The notes beneath the pieces were generated by a model that worked only from the letters and a program-made list of their open reading frames with translations, made no database searches and was not told the origin of the DNA. The translations under genes and the position numbers were made by a program. Positions 7,221 to 12,233 of a stretch of 12,233 nucleotides of DNA are shown here, one piece after another (position 1 is the stretch's first letter; the number at the start of each line of letters is the position of its first letter). This stretch comes from S141-55 sp964422065 (GTDB lineage Bacteria > Hydrothermota > Hydrothermia > WGAB01): positions 1-12,233 of the forward strand of contig CAYQZW010000053.1 of the NCBI GenBank assembly GCA_964422065.1. Direction: 5' to 3'.

Positions 7221-8431
7221 CACCGGACCTCCACGCGAACCCGTTCGATACTCCCGCCCTCTTTGGCCAGGACCACGAAGGTGACCGGGCCCACCTGTAA
7301 ACTTTCGCCTTCCCGGGGGATCCGGCCAAGCCGTTCAATCATGAACGACGAAAGGGTTCCTTTGGTTCCAAGATCAATCCCGGTGATCTCACGGAACCAG
7401 GTCAGGGTCATATCACCGGGCAGGATGTACAGTTTCTCACCGACCCGTTTGATGAGTTCGGGCTCTTCTTCAAACTCCTCTGGGATGGTTCCGAAGAAGA
7501 ACTTGATGAGGTCACCCCAGGTGACCACCCCGGCTGTGCCGCCATACTCATCCACAACAACGGCGAGGGCGATGCCTTCCCGATCGAAGACATGGATAAG
7601 TTCGAGAAGGTTCATGGTCTCGGGAACGAAGACTGGACGGGAGAGGAAGCCTTTGATCGGTTTTTGGGGATCATACGGCGTGACACTCATCATTTTGGGA
7701 ATCTCGATGATCCCGACGACCTGGTCCAGTCGGTCTCGGTACACCGGGAATCGGGAGTGGCGCGTCGTCTTGAAGAGATCCAGCGCCTCCTCCATCGTCG
7801 CATCGATCGGTAGGGCTTTGACCTCCACGCGAGGGGTGGCAATATCGCGGACGGTGTGGTTCAAGAAGATGAGCCCTTTTTCCAGGAGCCGCAGGCCCGG
7901 GGCTGGGGCAGACCGTGCAATGAGCATCAACTCCTCTTCGGTCAGGGGTAACCGAGGCGAAAACCGAAACCGTGTGAAGAGGTTCATGACTTTGGAGACC
8001 GGCCATACCAACGGGTACAGCAAGTAGTACACGATCCAGAGGATGCCAGAGAACCGGGTGGCGAAGTGGTACGGGAATGACAAGGCCAGGGCCTTTGGGG
8101 AGACTTCGGAGGTCACCAAGAGGATGAGGGTAAAGGTGGCCACCTCAAAAATGGAGCGCAATGGCTCCTGCGCAATGTGAAAAACCATGGGGACCAGGAT
8201 GGCATACAGGGAGGACGCAAAGGCGTTCGTCGCGGTATTCGCCGTGAGAAGCAACGCCAGAAGGGCGTTCGGATTGTGGCGTATAGCCCGGACCCACACC
8301 TGGAGTCTGCGTGGATGGATCCTTCGGACCTCGCGTTCCTTGAGGGTGAACAGTGCGACCTCCAGCCCCGAAAAGACAAAGGACAGGAACAGGAACGCTG
8401 CAAGAAGGATTAGGGATTTGACGAGAACCAT
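7220..8431 (-). CDS. CNNM/CorC (hemolysin-family) CBS transporter, full-length
   Basis: Inner-membrane protein of the CNNM/CorC family, 403 residues. The DUF21/CNNM domain spans about 1-175: helices at 5-27, 56-80 (LLALLLTANTATNAF), 93-115 (with SEVSPKALALS after it) and 127-150. A CBS pair lies at about 195-255 (RHSRFPVYRDRLDQVVGII) and 260-315 (VVVDEYGGTAGVVTWGDL). The C-terminal CorC_HlyC domain (about 330-403) starts near KLYILPGDMTLTWF and includes SSFMIERLGRIPREGE. It overlaps ybeY by 22 bases upstream and meets the short paralogue at TGATG downstream. YbeY-CorC adjacency is well known from proteobacteria (ybeY-ybeX). The usual membrane-domain Asn-rich motif reads TANTATNAF rather than GNTLVN, a modest divergence. 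Confidence 0.93.
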   Translation of the reverse strand: MVLVKSLILLAAFLFLSFVFSGLEVALFTLKEREVRRIHPRRLQVWVRAIRHNPNALLALLLTANTATNAFASSLYAILVPMVFHIAQEPLRSIFEVATFTLILLVTSEVSPKALALSFPYHFATRFSGILWIVYYLLYPLVWPVSKVMNLFTRFRFSPRLPLTEEELMLIARSAPAPGLRLLEKGLIFLNHTVRDIATPRVEVKALPIDATMEEALDLFKTTRHSRFPVYRDRLDQVVGIIEIPKMMSVTPYDPQKPIKGFLSRPVFVPETMNLLELIHVFDREGIALAVVVDEYGGTAGVVTWGDLIKFFFGTIPEEFEEEPELIKRVGEKLYILPGDMTLTWFREITGIDLGTKGTLSSFMIERLGRIPREGESLQVGPVTFVVLAKEGGSIERVRVEVR

Positions 8432-8832
8432 GTCTGGATGATCCTCCAGGCTTCCTGTTCTATGGTCTCCATCTCTCGACGCCGGTCAGACTGTAGGTGG
8501 TTGTACCCGGCCAGATGGAGCATCCCATGAAAGGCGTAGAATGCTAAGCCTTCTGGGACGGAGTCCTCGCCAAATTCGCGTCGGGCGGTGGGGACAGAGA
8601 TATAGATCTCGCGCTCCTCACCCAGGTCAAAGGCCAGGACATTTGTGGGACGGTCCCGTCCGAGGAATCGGCGGTTGAGGTCCCGGATTCGGCGGTCATC
8701 TACCAACACTATGGTCAGGGGGTCCAGGGCCTTCAAGTGATACTTCTCCTGCAAATGTCGGAGGAGTGCGTGCAACCTTTCAATCACCGACGATGGGAGC
8801 GGGACATCGTCCTGGGCGTTATGAATCTCCAT
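8410..8832 (-). CDS. ybeY: YbeY endoribonuclease (16S rRNA maturation and ribosome quality control)
   Basis: Zinc-dependent single-strand endoribonuclease needed for 16S rRNA 3'-end maturation and 70S quality control. It is 140 residues from the ATG at 8832, a typical length. The metal motif HGMLHLAGYNH is at 102-112, with ligands H102, H106 and H112. PTNVLAFDL (62-70) is the conserved core loop. Two departures from the consensus I remember: GYNH instead of GYDH, and F-L-G-R-D (56-60) where E. coli has Y-R-G-K-D, so the arginine of that motif is a leucine. The frame is also open to a TTG at 8862, but that start has no ribosome site and adds only a basic decapeptide. The ATG overlaps the end of the HD gene by 14 bases and has no clear Shine-Dalgarno, which fits coupling to upstream translation. 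Confidence 0.93.
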   Translation of the reverse strand: MEIHNAQDDVPLPSSVIERLHALLRHLQEKYHLKALDPLTIVLVDDRRIRDLNRRFLGRDRPTNVLAFDLGEEREIYISVPTARREFGEDSVPEGLAFYAFHGMLHLAGYNHLQSDRRREMETIEQEAWRIIQTWFSSNP

Positions 8833-10081
8833 GGTTCTTGTTGTTTTCTTTCGGATACTCAATTCGGCTGTGGTGCACCCCTTTCAGGGCTTGAGTGAAG
8901 GCCTCCTCAATTTTCTGGAGGTCCCGACGGGTTAAGTCGGTTTGATCCAACTGGCCATCCTGGAGTTTCTTCTCAATGATGGACCGAACCATGGTGCGGA
9001 TCTCGTGGGCATCCGGGTTGTCCAGGGTCCGGGTGGCGGCCTCCACGGAATCCGCCAACATCAAGATCGCCTCCAATTTGTTTCGGGGTTTCGGCCCGAC
9101 ATAGCGGAACTCTGACTCCTCTGCGGAACCTGTGGCCTGTGCGGCCTTGGCATAGAAATACTCCATCAAGGTCGTCCCGTGATGGGTCTCAATGACCCCC
9201 AAAATCTCTTTGGGCAGGCTGTACTTTTTTGCGATCTTTAATCCCTCCTGCACATGGCGAAGCAAAACTTTGGCGCTCTCAACCGGAGCCAGCCCATCGT
9301 GTGGATTTTCGGATGCCATTTGATTTTCTACGAAGTATTCGGGCATTGCCATCTTGCCGATGTCGTGGTAATATGCGGCGACCCGGGCCAGGAGCGGGTT
9401 GACCCCCAAGGCCCGCGCGGCGGCCTCTGCGAGGTTAGCGATGTTCTGGCTGTGTGCGAAACTCCCCGGGGCCTTCTCCGCAAACTCTCGCAAGAGCGGA
9501 TGATTCGGGTTGAGGAGTTCAAGCAACAACAAGTCCGTCGCCACACCAAAGAACCGCTCATAGAGGGGCAGGATACCCAGGACCAGGAAGCCGGAGAGCA
9601 ACGAGGAGAGAAAAGCCTTCTGGAAGACCTCTCCCAGCCCGATCTCCGGCCAGAGGATCATCCCCAGCAACGCACAGATGAAGAAGACCGCCAGGACCAC
9701 CCGATAGATGGAATAGCGGTCCCGGAAAAACGAGGCGGTGAAGACCGCGGTCCAGCCTGCCAGGAGGTGGTACACCATCCCCTCCAGGGTGGGTTGCCCC
9801 ATGAACGCAACGGCGATACTCCCAACCACGGACAAAATCAAGGCAGTCTCCAGGTCCATGGTCAGATAGACCATGGTCCCAAGAAACGGGATCAGAGTGA
9901 ACAAGAAGCCCGTAGGAATGTTTCGAATCCCCCATTGGACCCCCAGGGGCAACGCCAGGGAAAACAACAGAATGAAGATTTTGCTCCGTGTCAGGTCCTT
10001 GTCGGCCCGACGTTGGTACAGGTATACCGCAAGGTGGATACCGAGGAGAAGATCCAGGATGAGGAGTGTCCAGAGATTCAT
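8819..10081 (-). CDS. 7TM-HD phosphodiesterase, PgpH-like (c-di-AMP), without the extracellular HDED domain
   Basis: Membrane-anchored HD-domain phosphodiesterase of the PgpH/YqfF family, which degrades c-di-AMP in Firmicutes. About seven hydrophobic helices lie in residues 3-22, 34-50, 54-75, 79-95, 102-119, 126-143 and 156-174. The HD domain follows, with H210 (SFAHSQN), H239-D240 (YYHDIGKM), H276, H300-H301 (ETHHGTT) and D344 (MLADSVEAA), ending in the family's HSRIEYP tail (404-410). The usual protein is about 700 residues, with a first helix and a ~220-residue extracellular 7TMR-HDED domain before the membrane block. Here the gene starts at the membrane block, and the start codon sits in an ATGA overlap with phoH, so the short form is genuine and not a wrong start. 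The c-di-AMP substrate is inferred from the close HD match. Confidence 0.92.
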   Translation of the reverse strand: MNLWTLLILDLLLGIHLAVYLYQRRADKDLTRSKIFILLFSLALPLGVQWGIRNIPTGFLFTLIPFLGTMVYLTMDLETALILSVVGSIAVAFMGQPTLEGMVYHLLAGWTAVFTASFFRDRYSIYRVVLAVFFICALLGMILWPEIGLGEVFQKAFLSSLLSGFLVLGILPLYERFFGVATDLLLLELLNPNHPLLREFAEKAPGSFAHSQNIANLAEAAARALGVNPLLARVAAYYHDIGKMAMPEYFVENQMASENPHDGLAPVESAKVLLRHVQEGLKIAKKYSLPKEILGVIETHHGTTLMEYFYAKAAQATGSAEESEFRYVGPKPRNKLEAILMLADSVEAATRTLDNPDAHEIRTMVRSIIEKKLQDGQLDQTDLTRRDLQKIEEAFTQALKGVHHSRIEYPKENNKNHGDS

Positions 10082-11085
10082 GAAACCGATGACTCCGATT
10101 CGTGTTCAGCCTCTTTCTGGCCTTTTTGAAGCATGGCCCGCTCTTTGCGTTCGTAAGCCTCGACGATCTTCCGGACGAGTTCATGGCGAACCACATCCTC
10201 AAGGGTAAAGTAGATGAACCGGATACCCGGGATGTCCTTGAGGATGTTCTGGATATCTACGAGGCCGGAGGAATCCTCCTTAGGCAGATCGATCTGGGTG
10301 ATGTCCCCCGTGATCACCACTTTGGTGCGGGGGCCGATCCGGGTCAGGAACATCTTCATTTGAACGGATCGGGTATTTTGCGCCTCATCCAGAATCAGGA
10401 AGGCATCCTGGAGGGTCCGACCCCGCATGTAGGCCAGCGGCGCCACTTCGATGACCCGGGTCTCAATCAGCCGTCGTACCTGGTCCGGGTGGAGCATCGA
10501 GTAGAGCGCATCGTAGAGCGGGGTGAGATAGGGGTTGATCTTTTCTTGGAAATCTCCGGGCAAGAAGCCGAGGGACTCACCTGCCTCCACTGCGGGTCGG
10601 GTCAAGACGATCTTTTCCACCCGTTTTTCAAGGAGGTACTTGACGGCCATGGCCACCGCGAGGTAGGTCTTCCCCGTGCCTGCGGGTCCAATCCCCACCA
10701 CGACATGGTTCTCCATGATGGCACGGAGGTACCGTTCCTGGTTTGGGGAACGGGGGACAATGCGGCGTCTTGGGGTGACGATCTCCAGGTCTTTGCCGAG
10801 TTTCAGTGGCGCAGTCGAGGTTCCCAACACTTCCTGGACATCATCTTCCAGGACATAGCCTCGCCGCTTCACCCGGCGCACTAAGGTCTCAATGACTTCT
10901 TCCATCCGTTGCACATCTTCGGCCTTCCCGGAGATCAGGACCTGGTTGCCCCGGACCACGATCTTGCCCGGGAACGATTGTCGCAAGAGGTGGATATTCC
11001 GTTCCCCGACTCCGGTGAGTCGGACGACCTCAATATCCTCCAGGACAATCCGCCGCTCAATATGTTCTTTCGTCTTTTCGCTCAT
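10078..11085 (-). CDS. phoH: PhoH/YbeZ-family NTPase
   Basis: Cytoplasmic ATPase of the PhoH (YbeZ) family, thought to act on RNA together with YbeY. It is 335 residues from the ATG at 11085. The N-terminal part (about 15-75, with FPGKIVVRG and the following ISG) is the KH-like region of the family. The ATPase core begins at NQERYLRAI (115-123), with Walker A GPAGTGKT at 133-140, TRPAVEAGESLGFLPGD at 162-178, Walker B LILDEAQNT at 230-238, and VITGDITQIDLP at 257-268. The C-terminal tail is rich in K and E. A TTG at 11094 is in frame, but the ATG is preferred. Neither has a clear Shine-Dalgarno; a hairpin lies 20 bases upstream. It overlaps the 7TM-HD gene at ATGA. Confidence 0.95.
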   Translation of the reverse strand: MSEKTKEHIERRIVLEDIEVVRLTGVGERNIHLLRQSFPGKIVVRGNQVLISGKAEDVQRMEEVIETLVRRVKRRGYVLEDDVQEVLGTSTAPLKLGKDLEIVTPRRRIVPRSPNQERYLRAIMENHVVVGIGPAGTGKTYLAVAMAVKYLLEKRVEKIVLTRPAVEAGESLGFLPGDFQEKINPYLTPLYDALYSMLHPDQVRRLIETRVIEVAPLAYMRGRTLQDAFLILDEAQNTRSVQMKMFLTRIGPRTKVVITGDITQIDLPKEDSSGLVDIQNILKDIPGIRFIYFTLEDVVRHELVRKIVEAYERKERAMLQKGQKEAEHESESSVS

Positions 11086-11104
11086 GGCGTTCAAGGGATA
11101 AAGG

Positions 11105-11141
11105 AACGGGGCTTCTCCTCACGGAGAAGAGAAGCCCCGTT
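11105..11141 (-). terminator. Perfect 13-bp hairpin between the LysM gene and phoH (terminator or attenuator)
   Basis: The arms 11105-11117 (AACGGGGCTTCTC) and 11129-11141 are exact reverse complements, with an 11-base loop. On the minus strand the stem is followed by TTCCTTTAT, an imperfect T-rich tract, so it can act as an intrinsic terminator after the LysM gene (stop at 11165) or as partial read-through control of phoH. A second, mutually exclusive hairpin, CTTCTCC-TCAC-GGAGAAG (11112-11129), can form inside the same sequence. The T tract is weak, hence the uncertainty about termination. Confidence 0.6.
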
Positions 11142-11164
11142 ACAGAATGGTCGACCCACAGAAT

Positions 11165-11752
11165 TCAGTCGCGAGGGACCACAAGGGTCTGGCCCGGATA
11201 GATGAGGTCCGGATCCTTGATCTGGTCCCGGTTGGCCTCATAGAGCCGAGGCCAGAGACGAGGGTTGTTATAGATCCACGAAAACCCAGCGATCTTCCAA
11301 AGATTGTCACCCGGAATGACCTCGATCGTCTTGTCGAGACCGTGAGGGATGTACAAGGTCCAGCCCGGATAAATCAGATTCGGATCTTTGATTTTATCCC
11401 GGTTCGCACGGTAAATCCGCGGCCAGGCCTTCGGATTGTTGTAGATGTACCGCATTCCGGCAATCTTGTAAAGGTAATCCCCTTTCTGGACTGTGTATTC
11501 GGAGGGGTACTTCGCAATCTCTGCCTGGATCTGCTGGATTTCCTGCTTCACCGCATCAATCTTCGGCTTCAGGGCGTTCACCTGGCTCTGGAGGTCCTGG
11601 AGTTGACTCTCTAACGCCTGAATCTCTTGCTGGATCGTGGCGTTTTTCGCTTTACATTCCTCGAGTTTCTGCAGGGCTTGCTCTTCCGTAAGTTTCTCTT
11701 GCCCAAAGGCCAGGCCTACCATGAGGACGATGAACAGTGCACTCTTTTTCAT
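11165..11752 (-). CDS. Secreted coiled-coil protein with two LysM repeats
   Basis: Exported, probably peptidoglycan-binding protein, 195 residues. Residues 1-17 are a short signal peptide (MKKSALFIVL..., cleavage likely after AFG), leaving a mature protein that starts with Q18. Residues 20-82 form a Q/E/K/L-rich heptad-like coiled coil with one cysteine, C33. Two similar LysM domains follow at about 86-136 and 143-193. Both carry GDxLxKIAG, IYNNP, WPR(I/L)Y, ANRD and LIYPG..L, the longer LysM type seen in YgaU-like proteins. There is no enzymatic domain, so a structural or scaffold role at the cell wall is inferred. The ATG follows a strong Shine-Dalgarno, GGGAGGTGA, which overlaps the stop of the upstream lipoprotein gene. 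The two are clearly co-transcribed, 13 bases apart. Confidence 0.92.
   Translation of the reverse strand: MKKSALFIVLMVGLAFGQEKLTEEQALQKLEECKAKNATIQQEIQALESQLQDLQSQVNALKPKIDAVKQEIQQIQAEIAKYPSEYTVQKGDYLYKIAGMRYIYNNPKAWPRIYRANRDKIKDPNLIYPGWTLYIPHGLDKTIEVIPGDNLWKIAGFSWIYNNPRLWPRLYEANRDQIKDPDLIYPGQTLVVPRD
11174..11497 (-). repeat. Tandem LysM domain repeat within the secreted protein
   Basis: Residues 86-136 (11345-11497) and 143-193 (11174-11326) align nearly end to end, sharing KIAG, IYNNP, ANRD, IKDP and LIYPG blocks. This points to an intragenic duplication of one LysM unit. Confidence 0.85.
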
Positions 11753-11756
11753 TGGC

Positions 11757-11767
11757 TCACCTCCCTT
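11757..11767 (-). promoter_or_regulatory. Shine-Dalgarno of the LysM gene overlapping the upstream stop codon
   Basis: On the minus strand, AAGGGAGGTGA ends 4 bases before the ATG at 11752. It includes part of the TAA (11766-11768) of the lipoprotein gene, which ties translation of the pair together. Confidence 0.75.
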
Positions 11768-12038
11768 AGTAGCCCTGTTCCAAGAGGTCTAACCAGGCCT
11801 TCAACGAGTCGCGCTGAGATTCCAGTTTCTGGAGTTCCTGCTGGAGTTGGGGGATCTGACCTTTAAGGTCCGCAATCTGCTTCTCGAGTTGCGCTTTCTT
11901 TTGTGTGGCAGACTGGTAGGCCGCCTCACATTCCTGGATCTGGTTCAGGGTCTCCTGTGAGGCCATCTTCGGGCCACATCCCTGACTGAGTGCCAGGAGG
12001 AGCCCGACGGCCAACAGACCGACCCACTGTTTTCTCAT
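11766..12038 (-). CDS. Small coiled-coil lipoprotein
   Basis: 90-residue predicted lipoprotein of unknown specific function. MRKQWVGLLAVGLLLALSQGC is a type II signal sequence with the lipidated cysteine at C21. The box reads L-S-Q-G-C, slightly off the usual L-[AS]-[GA]-C, so lipidation is likely but not certain. The mature part from about residue 28 is almost wholly a heptad-like coiled coil (Q, K, E, L rich) ending WLDLLEQGY, with a second cysteine at C37. Its size and build recall Lpp-like or other short envelope lipoproteins. The ATG follows AAAGGAGGT, and the gene is first behind a strong promoter. The LysM gene next to it has the same coiled-coil and cysteine layout, so the two may act as a pair in tethering envelope and wall. 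Confidence 0.87.
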   Translation of the reverse strand: MRKQWVGLLAVGLLLALSQGCGPKMASQETLNQIQECEAAYQSATQKKAQLEKQIADLKGQIPQLQQELQKLESQRDSLKAWLDLLEQGY

Positions 12039-12046
12039 CGTTCCTA

Positions 12047-12055
12047 ACCTCCTTT
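12047..12055 (-). promoter_or_regulatory. Ribosome binding site of the lipoprotein gene
   Basis: AAAGGAGGT on the minus strand, 8 bases before the ATG at 12038. With the predicted transcript start near 12059, the leader would be only about 20 bases, leaving no room for a riboswitch. Confidence 0.75.
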
Positions 12056-12065
12056 GCAGGCTTAA

Positions 12066-12094
12066 GTTATACCTTCCCTCTTCTCAGTTGTCAA
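12066..12094 (-). promoter_or_regulatory. Strong sigma70-type promoter of the minus-strand operon
   Basis: On the minus strand, TTGACA (12089-12094) is followed by a 17-base spacer and TATAAC (12066-12071): a perfect -35, a 5/6 -10 and ideal spacing. It lies 28 bases upstream of the lipoprotein start codon. This is the only strong promoter I see for the eight-gene minus-strand series, and it predicts high expression of the lipoprotein and LysM pair. Confidence 0.8.
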
Positions 12095-12233
12095 GAAAAC
12101 CCAAAAATATGGACACGCTCACCTGTGCCACGATGTTGTGTCGGTATTATGAGGGATGACGTCCCAAATTCAAGACCTCGACTTGGCTCATGAAAAATCT
12201 ATTCGAAAGGCGAACGATGGCTCATTTTAAAAT
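12095..12233. other. Upstream intergenic region, no gene assigned
   Basis: This 139-base A+T-richer stretch runs to the window edge. I see no RNA gene or complete coding frame in it. It contains two copies of TGGCTCAT (12184-12191 and 12218-12225) and a possible plus-strand start, AAAGG then ATG at 12217, of which only six codons are visible and which cannot be judged here. Confidence 0.4.

Noticed and set aside
6894..8027. 377-codon open frame on the plus strand across the two CNNM genes
   Set aside because: It is antisense to two clearly homologous CNNM proteins, shows low-complexity R/S/D-rich sequence with no domain, and has no ribosome site. It is an effect of codon bias in the real genes.
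8833..8862. TTG start for ybeY, ten codons upstream of the ATG
   Set aside because: No Shine-Dalgarno and a non-family basic extension. The ATG at 8832 gives the typical length.
9254..10129. 291-codon open frame on the plus strand opposite the 7TM-HD gene
   Set aside because: Antisense shadow rich in Q, E, D, G and P with no hydrophobic core or recognisable motif. The opposite strand encodes a clear HD phosphodiesterase.
12144..12175. GGGATGACGTCCC and nearby short inverted repeats as an operator or RNA structure
   Set aside because: Arms of only four bases, which occur by chance in a region of this size.
1..12233. CRISPR array, tRNA, rRNA, transposase, phage or toxin-antitoxin genes
   Set aside because: Looked for on both strands. 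No regularly spaced repeats, RNA gene signatures or mobile-element proteins were seen.

Overview
The window looks like chromosomal DNA from a diderm (Gram-negative type) bacterium, moderately G+C-rich by eye, with tightly packed genes, strong GGAGG ribosome binding sites and several GTG starts. The charge-rich proteins (many E/K/R), the style of the two-LysM protein and the small NYILMG-type two-helix protein suggest an uncultured, possibly thermophilic lineage near the FCB/WOR-3-like candidate phyla. That placement is inference. There is no rRNA, tRNA, CRISPR array, insertion sequence or prophage gene, and no gene-free stretch exceeds 300 bases.

Left part, plus strand (2-4958): four overlapping genes. 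The first is a 5'-truncated type I restriction endonuclease subunit (hsdR), followed by a YgjP/DUF45-type zinc metallopeptidase that overlaps it. Next are a secreted periplasmic-binding-protein-fold protein, whose near-perfect Shine-Dalgarno spans the protease stop codon, and a small two-helix membrane protein. The last two look like envelope housekeeping genes that happen to follow the restriction locus.

Right part, minus strand (12038 back to 4955): eight genes in one direction. They start from a strong sigma70-type promoter (TTGACA-N17-TATAAC) at 12066-12094. The first pair are a coiled-coil lipoprotein and a secreted coiled-coil protein with two LysM repeats. After a 13-bp perfect hairpin come phoH, a 7TM-HD phosphodiesterase (PgpH-like but without the usual extracellular domain), ybeY, two different CNNM/CorC-type CBS transporters and the magnesium channel mgtE. 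From phoH to mgtE every junction overlaps or abuts, so this is very likely one transcription and translation unit. It joins RNA metabolism (PhoH, YbeY), c-di-AMP turnover (PgpH-like) and Mg2+ homeostasis (CNNM pair, MgtE). The order resembles a merger of the Firmicutes phoH-pgpH-ybeY cluster and the proteobacterial ybeZ-ybeY-corC cluster.

The plus and minus units converge at 4955-4958, where the two stop codons share bases. The most interesting points are the matched cysteine/coiled-coil architecture of the lipoprotein and LysM neighbours, the naturally short PgpH-like protein, the three-gene Mg2+ module fused to the ybeY operon, the metallopeptidase coupled to hsdR, and the switchable-looking hairpin ahead of phoH. 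I did not find a clearly new defence or mobile system.
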